DNA of 64,000 nt from Kiritimatiellia bacterium. GTDB taxonomy: Bacteria > Verrucomicrobiota > Kiritimatiellia > UBA8416 > JABMPJ01. The stretch covers positions 1 to 64,000 of the forward strand of contig JASLOA010000004.1 in assembly GCA_030745755.1 (NCBI GenBank), read 5' to 3'. The translations under genes were made by a program, and so were the position numbers. Below are positions 34,041 through 45,400 of this stretch, one piece after another (position 1 is the first letter of the stretch; each line of letters opens with the position of its first letter). Below the pieces are notes generated by a model. That model had not been told where the DNA came from, searched no databases, and saw only the letters and a program-made list of their open reading frames with translations.

Positions 34041-37000
34041 ATGCCGCTACCCCCCACACACACAAAGCTAATGAAGTACGCCACACACATCCTTACCGCC
34101 TCTGCGATCCTTTCGGGGGCGATTTGCCTGGCGGCCCCGCCGAAGACGGAGTCTCGCTCCGATCAGTCCTTCCACGATTTCCATTACGACGCACGCTACC
34201 CGGGCTACCGTCGCGGCGACGTAAGCTTGGACAAAGTCACCCAAAAGGGAAACGGCGACCTGAAGACCTACCACGAACGCCGCGTCGAATGGTGGCCTAA
34301 GCGCGGGGTGGACGTGGTCCCACTGGCTGACATCCCCCATGCGCCGCTTCGCACGTGGACGGTGAAGAAACACCTCCCCCACAACTTCTATGTCGAGAAC
34401 CTGCCTCGGGGACAATTCAAAGCGCACCTGCTGGGCTTTCGCGGTGTGGGCGACCCGTACCCGATGGACCCGAAGGACCCCGATTCGTTCCACTGCCCCG
34501 CCGTCGTGTTGCGACTGGCCGACGGCCGGAAACGTATCTTCCTCGGCGAGTATTTCACCCCGGAAGATCGGCAATACATCATCAAGACCTACATGAAAGA
34601 GCGCAAGCGGGTGGATGCGACGCTCCTGAAGGAAGAGTACCATGTAACGGCCCGGGATGCAGAACATCCCGAGGGCGAAAGTCATCTCTACAAACCCGGC
34701 AAGGTGCGGTTCGACACGACGCACTTCACCGTCCCAACCGGGTCGCAAAGCCCCACGGATCGCCCCGCGAGCCACTGGATCAACGTCAAGAAGCAAGACG
34801 AAACCCGGGCGATGCGGAACCACTATCTCAGTCAGCTCGAAAGCTTCTGGGCCTACATGGAGTACGCCGGTTGTCATATGCGATTCTGGAAAGACCCGGT
34901 GATGCACAAATACTCCATCCGCATCGGCGGAACGCTGTACGACGGCCATGAGGTCGTGGGCAGCGAACGCGGGGGCGGCGGAGGAGGCTATAGTGGCTGC
35001 ACGACAGGCGGCCCGTGGATCGAGATCGTGTTCCATGAGTGGGGACACGGAATGCAGACGGCGAATATCTTGTCGTTGGGTGGTGGCGAGACCGGCTCGG
35101 ACGGATGCGCCATCATGGCTGAACCCCATGTCGTCGCCAAAGCGGACCACCAGATGCTCAAGCCGTGGAAGAACTTCTTTCATGGCGCCTACCCAGGCAC
35201 GGGCGGATACGAAATGCTCGCCGACGACCCGAACTGGGGATACGCAGTCGTCCCCATCCTGCTGGGTATGGCCAGCGAGGAAGACCTGACCCCAATGCAC
35301 GTGATTGCTCACCTGGGCGAAGAACGCGGCATCTGGCCCAAAGGACAAGGGATTCGCGGAATGGGCGACCTGATGGGCCAAATCGGTGCACGATTTGCCG
35401 AATTTGACGTACAGCAGGAGTACCAATTCCGAGGATGGAACGGCACGGCGAACTTCTCCTACCTCGAAGCCGTCGACCCGGCCAAGGGACTCTATCGCTG
35501 CCCGCCCTACGAGGCGCCCGAGCCATTCGGTGTACACGCCTCGCGACTCGTAGCCAAGAAGGACGCGAAAGAGATCAGCGTCGACTTCAAAGGCCAATTT
35601 GACCCGGAGACCTATTCCGATTGGCGTGCGTGCATCGTCGCGGTCGGCAAGGACGGCACCTGCCGGTACTCGCCGCTGTGGAACAAGGGCACGATGACGA
35701 TGAAAGTTCAGCCGGGCGACCGACGCTACTGGCTAACCGTCACAGCCACCCCAACGGCCCTGCTGGAATCGGCCGGCACGCTCTACCAAGGTGCGTTTGC
35801 GTTCCGGTACCCCTTTGACGTGGTGCTAGAGAATTGCCGACCCGCCCGATCCTTGGGCATCGTCGCAACGAAAGAACGCGCGTTCCTGCTGGGTCTGTAT
35901 GACCGTCAGCGTGCACACGACCCGGCGCTGTTCACCAGCGAGGCGGCACGCGAAACATTTATGAACTCCCTCAAGCCCAGCGCCGCGATGGCTGAAGCAA
36001 CGCTCGAAAAGGAAGGGCTCTTGAAGAAGGAGAAACCTGCCGCCCGCGATCACCGACGCATGGGTACGCTCCGAAGCCGCATGGAACGCCCAAGTCTGCT
36101 GCTGGACGACCGAGGCGGCCATCGCCATCCCAACGGTGGCGGATGGATTTCGTCGACCTCGTTTGCCGCGCCGACGGCCTACGTCGGCCCGGAGTGCATG
36201 GTCCTCGAAGGCGCGAAGGTGCTCGACCATGCCTCACTCGTCAACGGCGCCGTCGCAATAGGCAAGGGCGCTGTCGTGAAGAATCACGCCCGACTCAGCG
36301 GCAAGGGCGCCGCGATAGGCTTGGTCGAAGTGGGCGGATACGCCCGCGTCATTCGCCCGATCGCCAACCATATTACAGCCCAGATGGACCCCCTGTCGGT
36401 CAAAACCACCGTCGTGCCGGTCGTGCCGATGCGCATCAAAGACCTCTCCGCCGATGGACTCTTTGCCAACTACGATTGCCGCCGCCCCGAGACCGTCCTG
36501 TTCGAGGACTGCCTCAAAGAACGGACGACCGGGCCCTTCTTCCTGGGCCATCACACCGACGCGAAGGAAATCTTCTTCGACGGCATCCTGGTGAACAAAC
36601 CGGGCTTCGAAGCATTTGGCCGTGCCGATGGCGCGCTGCTGTTCGACGGAGAAACGCAATACGCAGAAGCCGACCCCGCCGTGGCGGACCTCGGCGAGAT
36701 CACCGTGATCTTGCGGGTACGCCCTGCCACCACGAAAGGCCAACAGGTGCTCTTCGATTTCGGTAGCGGACCGGGCGACTACTTCCGACTCGCCCTGCAC
36801 GGCGCCGAACCCGTGCTCGAGTGGAGCGCCGGTGGCAAGAGTGACTCGCTCACGTCAAGCGTCGCACTTCAAGCGGGCCAGTGGGCCGTCTGTCGCGTGG
36901 AGATCAGCGGAACGGCCGCATCTCTCTTCGTAGGCGACAAACAGGTCGCGTCTAAGGCGACGACGTTCCGTCCGGCACAGGCCTGTGTCCCGGGGCAAGG

Positions 37001-38315
37001 GCGTCGCAACTACATCTTCCGATCACGCGATGAGGCGACCCCCGCCTACAGCGCCGGCGCGCTCGACTACCTGCGAATCTACTACCTGGCACTGGGTGGC
37101 AAGCCCGCACCGGCTACGCCGCTGATCAGCCCGGTCAAGCCCATGGCTGAAATTCTCAAGATGGAAGACGAAGAGTTCGGCGACCGAAGCGCACGCGTGC
37201 AGGTCTATCAGGATCTGTTCCGCAGTTCGTCGCTGGCCAAGACGATGCGGGACTATAACGACCGATTCGAAGCCCGCGCTGTGGAGAATTCGATGGGCCC
37301 GACGGCGGAGACCCGAGAGGCGGTAATCGCGTTGCGTGCAAGAATCGAGCAACTCGAAGCCGACATCGAAACGAAGAGCAAGTCGGTCAAGCGCGAGTAC
37401 GACGCGAGGAAGAAGCCCGCCGCAAAACCCAAGACAATGGCAAAAAGCGTGCACGAGCGCATCGCCGAATTGGAAAAGAAGCGTCACGCGTTGCGTCCTG
37501 CGATGAAGGCCGAATCGGCCGCCGCGGAGAAAGCCCACAAGGCTGAGGTGGCTCGCATTGAGACGACGAAGGAATACGCCGCCTATCAGGCCGCCAAGGC
37601 AGAGCGAGACCGACAGCGGGCCCTCGAACGCGAGAGCAGGAAACAGGCCGACGCGATAAGGGACGAGGTGCGAAAGAGCGTGCTGGAGGCCAATCCGGAC
37701 CTCGAAGCGAAGGAGGTAGACGCGCGGACCTCCGATCAACTGCTGAAGAACAAGCCCTACATCGAAACCGCTGTCCGGGCCGCCTACGCACAGCAGAAAG
37801 CACGCGAAAAGCTGCCCGAATTGCCGATTCCAGAGCCCAAACCGACCCCCGCGAAGGCGGAGTTCGACGCGTTGGGCCGCGAGATCAACCAGTTGAGAGG
37901 TCGGTCGCGTAACAGCAGGCCCGAGGCCGGTTTCGAGGCAGTGAAGCGGAAAGCACTCGCCCCGCTCACCGACGAACTGGGCCAACTCAAGGGCGAACTG
38001 ACGGCGATGTTGGCCCGCAACTCGCTGGCCGCCCGCCCGGATGAGTATCGCATGCGTGAGGTGACGAGGTACAAACGGCAACAGATGGTCGGTCGGAACA
38101 GTCAGCTATGGTCCAATGCCGCCCAGATCATGGCCGGCCCGGACGCGCCCGACGATCGCAAGCAGCTCCGCGCTGCCCTGACAGACCAGGGCACCTGGCA
38201 CACCGAATGCGATTGGGACACGATGAACAAGTGGGAAAAGGATTTTGACAATCTGAACCCGCGCCTAAAACGCTGGCTGCGTCGAGCGAAACCCTATCGT
38301 TATGCCGACAAATAG
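34041..38315 (+). CDS. Giant secreted metalloprotease, type A' (HEWGH, beta-helix, LamG, coiled coil)
   Basis: This 1424-residue protein is the paralogue of the gene at 10763 but lacks the PA14 domain. The start at 34041 is chosen for its GGGGGAGAA ribosome site; the signal peptide is ILTASAILSGAICLAA. Shared features in order: a RVEWWPKRGVDVV opening, FKAHLLGFRGVGD, a glycine-rich loop (GGGGGGYSGC) before HEWGH at about residue 332, LYSDWRACI-like YSDWRACIVAVGKDGT, HPNGGGWI plus the left-handed helix repeats (about 693-770, SFAAPTAYVGPECMVLEGAK), LamG (about 870-1030, EITVILRVRPATTKGQQVLF), and a charged coiled coil (about 1050-1320). The ending (WDTMNKWEKDFDNLNPRLKR) resembles the A end. 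The GH106-like gene follows 32 bp later. Confidence 0.75.
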   Translation: MPLPPTHTKLMKYATHILTASAILSGAICLAAPPKTESRSDQSFHDFHYDARYPGYRRGDVSLDKVTQKGNGDLKTYHERRVEWWPKRGVDVVPLADIPHAPLRTWTVKKHLPHNFYVENLPRGQFKAHLLGFRGVGDPYPMDPKDPDSFHCPAVVLRLADGRKRIFLGEYFTPEDRQYIIKTYMKERKRVDATLLKEEYHVTARDAEHPEGESHLYKPGKVRFDTTHFTVPTGSQSPTDRPASHWINVKKQDETRAMRNHYLSQLESFWAYMEYAGCHMRFWKDPVMHKYSIRIGGTLYDGHEVVGSERGGGGGGYSGCTTGGPWIEIVFHEWGHGMQTANILSLGGGETGSDGCAIMAEPHVVAKADHQMLKPWKNFFHGAYPGTGGYEMLADDPNWGYAVVPILLGMASEEDLTPMHVIAHLGEERGIWPKGQGIRGMGDLMGQIGARFAEFDVQQEYQFRGWNGTANFSYLEAVDPAKGLYRCPPYEAPEPFGVHASRLVAKKDAKEISVDFKGQFDPETYSDWRACIVAVGKDGTCRYSPLWNKGTMTMKVQPGDRRYWLTVTATPTALLESAGTLYQGAFAFRYPFDVVLENCRPARSLGIVATKERAFLLGLYDRQRAHDPALFTSEAARETFMNSLKPSAAMAEATLEKEGLLKKEKPAARDHRRMGTLRSRMERPSLLLDDRGGHRHPNGGGWISSTSFAAPTAYVGPECMVLEGAKVLDHASLVNGAVAIGKGAVVKNHARLSGKGAAIGLVEVGGYARVIRPIANHITAQMDPLSVKTTVVPVVPMRIKDLSADGLFANYDCRRPETVLFEDCLKERTTGPFFLGHHTDAKEIFFDGILVNKPGFEAFGRADGALLFDGETQYAEADPAVADLGEITVILRVRPATTKGQQVLFDFGSGPGDYFRLALHGAEPVLEWSAGGKSDSLTSSVALQAGQWAVCRVEISGTAASLFVGDKQVASKATTFRPAQACVPGQGRRNYIFRSRDEATPAYSAGALDYLRIYYLALGGKPAPATPLISPVKPMAEILKMEDEEFGDRSARVQVYQDLFRSSSLAKTMRDYNDRFEARAVENSMGPTAETREAVIALRARIEQLEADIETKSKSVKREYDARKKPAAKPKTMAKSVHERIAELEKKRHALRPAMKAESAAAEKAHKAEVARIETTKEYAAYQAAKAERDRQRALERESRKQADAIRDEVRKSVLEANPDLEAKEVDARTSDQLLKNKPYIETAVRAAYAQQKAREKLPELPIPEPKPTPAKAEFDALGREINQLRGRSRNSRPEAGFEAVKRKALAPLTDELGQLKGELTAMLARNSLAARPDEYRMREVTRYKRQQMVGRNSQLWSNAAQIMAGPDAPDDRKQLRAALTDQGTWHTECDWDTMNKWEKDFDNLNPRLKRWLRRAKPYRYADK

Positions 38316-38347
38316 ACCCACCCAGAGCAAGCCAACACGGAGTAGTT

Positions 38348-40630
38348 ATGAGTCTTGCGCAACGTGATCCATCGTTTCGAGACCGGTTTCTGTCAGGCGA
38401 TCAGCCGGACGGTGGCGTTGTGCTGTGGTGGCTGAATGGGACACTGACTCGAGAGAAAATATATGAGCAGTTGTCCTATTTCAAACACGTGGACGGATTT
38501 GGCGGGATCGCGCCGCTGACGCTGTTCAGATTCCGGGGAAAAACCGAGCCGGAGTATTTGTCCGAGGGGTATTTTGAGTTCTATCAATACATTCTCGACA
38601 CGGCCCGTGAGCTTGAATTGACGGTGGTCTTCTATGACGATTGCGATTTTCCGACCGGCTCGGCAGGGGGGAAGATCCGCGAGGAATGTCCGCAGCATTT
38701 GATGAAATACCTCTGCCGGAGAACCGCCCGAAACACGACCGAGCAGAAGGGGCTTTCTGATTCGATTTCCATCGCGTTTGACGGGAAGTTGATGTCGGCT
38801 GTGGCTAGACGGGTGTCCGATAACTCGTATCATGTGGTGACTGACGCGCTGGAGTGCCAGCCCATCGCGACGGCAGAAGATCAGGTCGAGAGCTATCGCG
38901 CAATATGGCGATGTGGCGAAGGTGTCTTGCCGGCGGAGGAAAATCGGCGGTGGGAACTTCAGGTGTTCTCCGCGCCCATCACGAACAAGACGGGTTTGTG
39001 GCTGATCGATTTTCTGTCGCCGGAGGCTGTCGAAGCGATGTTGAGCGCGACCTATGAGCAGTTCTACCGCCGATTCGGCGAGCACTTTGGTACGACGATC
39101 AAGATGAGTTTCTTCGACGATCTCGCGGTGGCCGACGCGCCCGACAACGCGCTGTGGACGGACGGGTTCAACGAGAAGTTCGAGGCCCGATATGGCTATG
39201 ATCCGTCGACGTTGTATCCTGCGTTGTTTGAGGATATTGGCGAGTCGACGCGAGCGGCCCGGGCGCAGTTGCTGGACTTTCGCAATGACTTGTTTTCGCG
39301 GGGGTTCCCCAAGGTGGTTGAGGAATGGGCCCACACGCACGGGATCAAATGTTCGGGCCATCCGGGGGGGAGCTATCGGGCGGCTCCGCTGGAAGCAGCC
39401 GGCGACGCGATCAAGTTCTACAAGCACCAAGGCTATCCGCTGACCGACTGCATCTGCTCGTTGGACAACGGGATGGATGGCTTCAAGATACCCGCGGCCG
39501 CTACGCACACATACGACAAATCTCTACTCGTATGCGAGACGTTTGGCGCGTTCCTGAATCGCGAGTGCGACCAGACGACGCCGTATCGAACAGCCATGCA
39601 GTTGTACACGCGAGGCGTGAACTATATGCTCCCGCACGGGGCGTGGTATGACATGGACAATATCAACATTTACCCCGAAGTTACGTCGCGTCACCCCGTG
39701 TTCGGTGATGAGGTCAAGCCCTTCAACACGTGGGTTTCGCGATGCGAGCCACTCTTGCGGGCAGGGCGGCACGTTGCAGACATCGCGGTCTATTACCCGA
39801 TCGACGATCTGTGTTCGCGGTTCACGTTTGCTCCCGGTGCGGACGGCCGCGGGCGATTGCTCCCGCACGGCACGGATTACTATGAGGTCAACCGGATTCT
39901 CTTTGCGGAGCTTCGGCGAGATTTCACCTTCGTCCATCCGGAAGTCCTTATCGACAACACGACGGTATCCGATGGCTGGCTTCATCTGAATAACCGCGTC
40001 AATCACGAGCATTGGAAGGTGCTGATTTTACCGACGTGCGAGACGATTCAGGTCGAGGCCTTGCGGAAGATCAAAGCCTTCCATGACGATGGCGGAATTG
40101 TGATCGCCACCGGTGCATTGCCGGCGTATTCGTTCGAGCTGGACTGCGATGTGGAAGTCCGGCAGTTGGCGGAGTCGATATTCGATCCGGCCTTGGGTGG
40201 CTGTGGGCGATTTGTTCCCTATGCCACGGAGGAGTCGTTGGCGGCGGAGTTGGATTCGTTGGATCATGTGTGGGATGTGCGTTGGTCGGACACGACCGAG
40301 CTCCCCAAGCGTGATGCCCAGTGGGAGTTGAAGGGGGTGCATGGCGATTGGTACCGCGGTGGGAATCGTCAGTTCACCTATATTCACCGCCACGTGGATC
40401 GGGCGGCGGGCCAGGCTGGAATGGAAGTATACTACTTCGCCAATTCGAGCGATGAGTCCGTCCGTAGCGAGATCACGCTACGCGGCGAGCATCGGCTGGA
40501 AGCGTGGGACCCCAAAACCGTACAGAGTCAACCGCTGCCCGTTGAGACCAGCGATGGCCAAACACGATTCACCCTAACCCTCCCGCCAGTCAGTTCCCTA
40601 TTCGTAGTCTCTCAGCCTGACGAAGAGTGA
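38348..40630 (+). CDS. Cytoplasmic glycoside hydrolase, GH106-like (putative alpha-L-rhamnosidase)
   Basis: This 760-residue protein has no signal peptide. The opening DGGVVLWWLNGTLTREKIYE, then FGGIAPLTLFRFRGK and ELTVVFYDDCDFPTGSAGG, has the (beta/alpha)8 barrel pattern of the GH106/'glycosyl hydrolase' group found in Lentisphaerae and Bacteroidetes. Further barrel strands include IKMSFFDDLAVADAPDN, IKCSGHPGG, LVCETFGAF and NYMLPHGAWYD. The C-terminal part has a GATase-like strand (HWKVLILPTCETIQVEALRK) and an Ig-like tail. The acidic pair in FFDD and FYDD are candidate catalytic residues. The substrate is uncertain. Lack of a signal implies that it works on imported oligosaccharides released by the secreted proteins of the locus. 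Confidence 0.6.
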   Translation: MSLAQRDPSFRDRFLSGDQPDGGVVLWWLNGTLTREKIYEQLSYFKHVDGFGGIAPLTLFRFRGKTEPEYLSEGYFEFYQYILDTARELELTVVFYDDCDFPTGSAGGKIREECPQHLMKYLCRRTARNTTEQKGLSDSISIAFDGKLMSAVARRVSDNSYHVVTDALECQPIATAEDQVESYRAIWRCGEGVLPAEENRRWELQVFSAPITNKTGLWLIDFLSPEAVEAMLSATYEQFYRRFGEHFGTTIKMSFFDDLAVADAPDNALWTDGFNEKFEARYGYDPSTLYPALFEDIGESTRAARAQLLDFRNDLFSRGFPKVVEEWAHTHGIKCSGHPGGSYRAAPLEAAGDAIKFYKHQGYPLTDCICSLDNGMDGFKIPAAATHTYDKSLLVCETFGAFLNRECDQTTPYRTAMQLYTRGVNYMLPHGAWYDMDNINIYPEVTSRHPVFGDEVKPFNTWVSRCEPLLRAGRHVADIAVYYPIDDLCSRFTFAPGADGRGRLLPHGTDYYEVNRILFAELRRDFTFVHPEVLIDNTTVSDGWLHLNNRVNHEHWKVLILPTCETIQVEALRKIKAFHDDGGIVIATGALPAYSFELDCDVEVRQLAESIFDPALGGCGRFVPYATEESLAAELDSLDHVWDVRWSDTTELPKRDAQWELKGVHGDWYRGGNRQFTYIHRHVDRAAGQAGMEVYYFANSSDESVRSEITLRGEHRLEAWDPKTVQSQPLPVETSDGQTRFTLTLPPVSSLFVVSQPDEE

Positions 40631-40663
40631 CGCCCTCTGTTCGGGCGAAAGCCGGCACAACGG

Positions 40664-42139
40664 CTACGCCAGATCGATCGCAAGAGCATTGGTATAATCG
40701 GTCGGAAGCTTTTCCGGCAGCTCGACGGTCAGCACACCAAAGGCCTGGCTGAAGCGGCACTCACCGGCACCCAGAAGCCTGACGGATGCGACCCGGTCGG
40801 CCTCGGTCAGGCTCTTGATGACCGCCACGCGCTTCTCGGGCACACCAAGCATAAAGGCATACAGCGTGTTGCCCTTGGCGACAAAACGGTAATCCGAACT
40901 GTTCCAGGCAACTTTTTCCTCGCTGAAGCCCTCGAGCAGTACGCGGCTATCTCCTTCCCCATACTCACGCCAGGGCCGCGTGCCGTAGATCGCTTCGCCG
41001 CAGACGGCGAACCAATTGGCCAGCTCTTCCAAGAGGTAACGCGTCTCGTCGTCGATCGTGCCGTCCGGCTTCTGCAGAATGTTCAGCAGCATGCAGCCGT
41101 TCTTGGCGATGATATCGATCAGCATCTCGATGACGTGCCCCGGCTTCTTGAAGGCCTGCTTCACATCGTAGAACCAGTTGCCGATACAGGTATCGGTCTG
41201 CCACGGCTCGGGATTGATCCCGGGCAGCTGGCTCTTTTCGATATCCAGAACGCCCACCTTATAGATCTCGGGACGCCGGTCTTTCTGGTTGTAGACGGCC
41301 CGGTTCTCGCCATGTTGCGCGATCGATGTGTTGTAGAGATGTGCGACGACATCAAGGCCCTGTGCAAAGTCAGCATCTCCCGGTTCCGACTCATCATGTG
41401 CCCCGAATGGCAAGACTCCGTCGGAGTAGAGCAGGTCCGGCTGGTAGAGATCCACCACCTCGCGCAACACGGCCTGCCAGTAGTCACGGAACTTCGCGTT
41501 GGGGGTATACCACGGGCGGCACGTCAGCCATTTGGAGAGATCCTCGCCTGTCCGCACGTGTTCGTAGTTGTCGAGGTAGAAGTCGCGGTAAGCCGGATCA
41601 TTGCCGTCGTAGGGAACGCCGGCATAGGGACCATCGACATCGGCCCCCTTGTTCGTACGCCACCACGAAAAGGTGGTGGCCAGATGTTCGGTCAGCCCAA
41701 AGGGCATGTCCTGGGCTTTCGCGGCAGCCTTCCAGAGGCCGCAGATATCCTTCATCGGCCCGACCTGCATCGAGTTGAAGCGGTTAAGCTTGCTGGGATA
41801 GTTGAAGAAATGGTCGTGATGCATGGCCTGGCCGACGAAGTAGCGAGCTCCGGCCTTCCTGTAGAGCGCCATCAACTCCTCGGGATCAAACTTCTCCGCC
41901 TTCCAGAGGGCGCAAATGTCCTTGTAACCGAACTCGGATGGATGTCCGTAGTGACGAACGTGATAAAGGTTCTGCGGGTGGCCCTGCACATACATGTGGC
42001 GCGCATACCAGTCCCCGTACATGGGCACGCTCTGCGGCCCCCAGTGACTCCAGATCCCGAACTTCGCATCCCGAAACCACGCCGGACACTCGTACTGTTG
42101 TAGCGATTGAAACGTCGGCTCAAATGTGTTTGTACTCAT
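40664..42139 (-). CDS. Alpha-L-fucosidase (GH29), cytoplasmic
   Basis: This 491-residue protein matches GH29: PAWFRDAKFGIWSHWGPQSV at the N-terminus, ALWKAEKFDPEELMALYRKA then GARYFVGQAMHHDHF, FGLTEHLATTFSWW, and DLLYSDGVLPFG with the Asp expected as nucleophile. The closing part (CMLLNILQKPDGTIDDETRY) is also typical. No signal peptide is visible. The start at 42139 follows GGGGAAACTTGATC; a TTG two codons earlier is an alternative. It is convergent with the GH106-like gene. The pair suggests that locus 2 handles fucose- and perhaps rhamnose-containing glycans inside the cell. Confidence 0.85.
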   Translation of the reverse strand: MSTNTFEPTFQSLQQYECPAWFRDAKFGIWSHWGPQSVPMYGDWYARHMYVQGHPQNLYHVRHYGHPSEFGYKDICALWKAEKFDPEELMALYRKAGARYFVGQAMHHDHFFNYPSKLNRFNSMQVGPMKDICGLWKAAAKAQDMPFGLTEHLATTFSWWRTNKGADVDGPYAGVPYDGNDPAYRDFYLDNYEHVRTGEDLSKWLTCRPWYTPNAKFRDYWQAVLREVVDLYQPDLLYSDGVLPFGAHDESEPGDADFAQGLDVVAHLYNTSIAQHGENRAVYNQKDRRPEIYKVGVLDIEKSQLPGINPEPWQTDTCIGNWFYDVKQAFKKPGHVIEMLIDIIAKNGCMLLNILQKPDGTIDDETRYLLEELANWFAVCGEAIYGTRPWREYGEGDSRVLLEGFSEEKVAWNSSDYRFVAKGNTLYAFMLGVPEKRVAVIKSLTEADRVASVRLLGAGECRFSQAFGVLTVELPEKLPTDYTNALAIDLA

Positions 42140-42169
42140 GATCAAGTTTCCCCGCTTGTTGTGTGGGTT

Positions 42170-42185
42170 CTGTCAAAGCTGACAG
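42170..42185 (-). promoter_or_regulatory. Small palindrome upstream of the fucosidase gene
   Basis: CTGTCA-AAGC-TGACAG is a perfect 6-bp inverted repeat with a 4-bp centre, about 30 bp before the fucosidase start. It may be an operator; no clear -35/-10 pair was assigned. Confidence 0.4.
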
Positions 42186-42259
42186 CCCGTATTCTTGCCT
42201 AATGCTATTTGTTACAGGGGTGGCCATGTTGTGACCTTCTCCCGTTTTACTGCCATGTC

Positions 42260-42344
42260 GGTGGACGATAGCGGGCGACGAGAGCGGTGGACGATGAGAC
42301 GCTCTCCACTCGTTACCCGCTCTCGTCGCCCGCCATCGTCAACC
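42260..42344. repeat. Palindromic intergenic repeat, copy 4
   Basis: GGTGGACGATAGCGGGCGAC and the following GAGAGCGG pair with CCGCTCTCGTCGCCCGCCAT then CGTCAACC. It is the most symmetrical copy of the family. It fills the gap between the fucosidase promoter and the end of the B' gene; 42345-42443 is AT-rich and shows nothing else. Confidence 0.75.
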
Positions 42345-42443
42345 CAGTCCCCTCTTCATGACTTTTTCTTAAAATTTTTTGACCGAATCGTTGTGTGTTC
42401 AGTTCTCTCAACTTCCCGTTGCAGCCCCTCAGTCGTAGAAGCG

Positions 42444-45400
42444 CTAGTCCGAGATCTCGTCTTTCGCCAACGGATGATCGGTGAGCATTGCTTTGTCCGC
42501 GGCGGATTGGATTTCTTTTGCGGTTCGGGGGTAGTTGTATACCGTCAGCGAGCGGATGGCTCCGTTGAAGGGGTTGGTTTCGCCTTGGGTGTCGCCGAAA
42601 CCGGCGCCGAGGTACATCGAGTATCCGGGCAGTGTCGCGATCGACGTGGTGCGGTCGGCGACTTGTTGGCCATTGATGTAGATGCGGGCCTGGCTCCGCG
42701 GTCCACCGTCGTAGACGTAGGTCACGTGCATCCACTGGTCGGCTTGGACGCCCTTCGGGAGCGAGCGGTTGTATCCGACGCCCTGAGAGATGCCCGTGTT
42801 ACCCGGGGAACCGAAGTAGGTTTCTCCCCGCACGCGTCCAAGCTGTGGCGACAGGGCGAAGACGGCCTCTTTCGTATTCAGCTTCTTGGGACGAATCATC
42901 ATCTCGACCGTGAACGGGCAATCGGCCGTCAGCGTGGCCGGCGTCTTGGCTGTAGACATCATGTAGGTCGTCTTGCCGTTGAACTCGACGGCTCGCAGCC
43001 CATCTACCGTGGTGACGGTCGGCGTGTGGTCCACATCGGGAATCGTCGCGAACGAACCCTTCAGCGACCCGGTGTTCTTCAGCATCGAGACCCGCTGATT
43101 CTTTTTCACGTCTTGGCCCACGCGGACGTTGACCAGGGCTTCATCGTCGCCCACGGTGTGGTCCCTGGCGAGGGCCTGGACCTCGTCGGCCGACAAGGCT
43201 CGCCCCAGAATCTTCAGCGAATGCAGGTAGACATAATTGATGCCGTTTTGCTTCGATCCGATCACCAGCTTACCGTCGCCGGGGATGTCGATCCCGTCGC
43301 ATTCCATCTCGTTGGTCATTCGCCCATCGACGTAATATTTCAGCATCTTGCCGTCGTAGACGAGCGACACGTTGCGCCACATGTAGGCCATGTGCGGATT
43401 GAAATCGTTGTCCTCACGAATGTTGTAATGCGTTTCACGTTTTGGGGCACGGGAGAACGCAACCTTCACCTGTTTCTTCTGTGCGTCGAGGCTATGTGCC
43501 GTAAACGCGATCGCGTCTTGCGGCAGCTGCACACCGTAGTCAAAGGCGGCGCCGTCACCGCACCAGCTCAGGACGCGGGGCCCGCGCCGTTGGCTGACCT
43601 CGTCGACGATTTGGACGTTCAGCGTGAACGGACCTTTTTTCAGCGCTTCGGGCGTGTCGAACGTTGCGGTCAACGTCCGGCCGGGGGTCATCTTGATCGC
43701 ATGGACCTTATTGAACACCATGCCGGTGAGACCAAAGATGTCGCCGCGTTTTCCTGCGACGAAATCGACCTTGGCCGACCCGGTGTTTTTCCATTCGTCC
43801 AGCTTGCCGGGGGGCAGGGCCTCGGCCTGCAGTGCGATCAGCGCCGGCGGGGTCTTGCGGGCCGGCGGAACCACGCCACTGCCGCCCTTGGCGAACACAT
43901 GCGACGTCGCGTTGGCGGCGATTTGCTCGGGGGTCAATTTGCCCTTGTGCAAACGCACGGCTGCGATGGATCCGTTGAAGTAGTCCTTCCAGTTCCATCG
44001 GATATCGTCATATCGTCCGCCGAGGTGCATTCGCTGATTCGCCTTGGGTGCGAGCGCGCCGACGGTTTTCTTGATCGGGCTGCCGTTGACGTACACGTTC
44101 GCGGGGCCATCAAACACCACCGTCACCGCCTGTTGTCCCTTGGGCAGGTTGTCGGCGGTCAGCAGGAAATCGCCCCATTGCAGAATCACTTCGCCGGGGT
44201 TCTCTGCCTGGTTGTCCAGCCACAATTCCAGCGTGCCGGGTGCGTTCCTGATGAGCTCAGCGGTCGGCTCGAACCCAGAGACCATGCGGTCCATACCGTC
44301 GAAGGTCGGGATCTTCCCGCCCAGCTTCTTTCTCAATACCGGCGTGCTTCCGGAGTATCCCCACGTCGTCGCGTGAATATCGTTATGCACGCGCCCGCCA
44401 AGGATGCCCTTGTTGCTCCAGCTCCGCAGCCACGGTTTTCGCAGGCGTTTGGGGTACGTCGGCTGATGATACCGCTTCTGCGTGTCGGCCAGCAGGCGCG
44501 CGTCCAAGTCGATGAACAACTTGTCGGCCACCGCCAAATCGTCGCGGGTGAAGCTCGGCAATTGCATCGAATAGAACCGACGCACTTGATACTCGGTCAG
44601 GTCGTAATCGTAAATCTTCACCGACGCCAACGCGCCAAGCAAACCGTCGCTGACCTTGCCGCGGGCATCCACTCGACCGCCGACATAAATCGACTGCTTC
44701 TGCGGAATGCTGAATGTCATCGGCGTCTCGTGTTCGAGGATTCCGTTCACATAGACGCGGTACAGGCCCACGCCGGTGTCGATCGAGCCTTCTTCGCCCG
44801 GCCCCTTGTAGACCTGTATGACATGGTTCCAGTGGCCCTTCGGCAGGTTCAGCCTGGCGGTCTTCTTTTGGCCATGATCGTAGATCGTTCCGTCGCGGTT
44901 CAGATAGAAGCCGGTTCCGTTGTCATCTTTTTCGCCCCATCCGGCGATGAGTTGCTCGGCGCTGCCGGAGGCGTCCGCAGCTTGGTAGACCCAGTATTCG
45001 ATACTGAACGGCAAGTTTCGGCTGAGGTTCCATTTGATCTTCTCGTCCCACTTGAATGCGGTGGTTCCGTCGAAGCTGACGGCAGAGACGCCGGCGACGG
45101 TGGTGAGTGTGGGCTTGCCGCCGTAGGGGAGGAAGCTTCCCTTGGTTCCGGGTCTGGGGTAGAGCCGGGCGGTGGTTCCATTCCAGGCTTTGATCCAGGC
45201 ATTGTTGTTCCACTTCGTCACATGTCCCGACGCATCGGTTTCGACATCGGTGTTTGCATCGAGATCGACCATCCGATCGCCCGGAAGGTAGTCCGTCAGC
45301 GCGACGGCCTGTCGATAGTTGTTACTGAACATGGCTTCGCGTCTGGCAGGATCACCAAATGCCTGCATGAAGACGGCCATATTCTCGTGGTAGTTGTTGG

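Noticed and set aside
34068-35597. A 509-codon minus-strand open frame
   Set aside because: Antisense to the type A' gene; no family pattern, while the plus strand carries HEWGH and conserved blocks.
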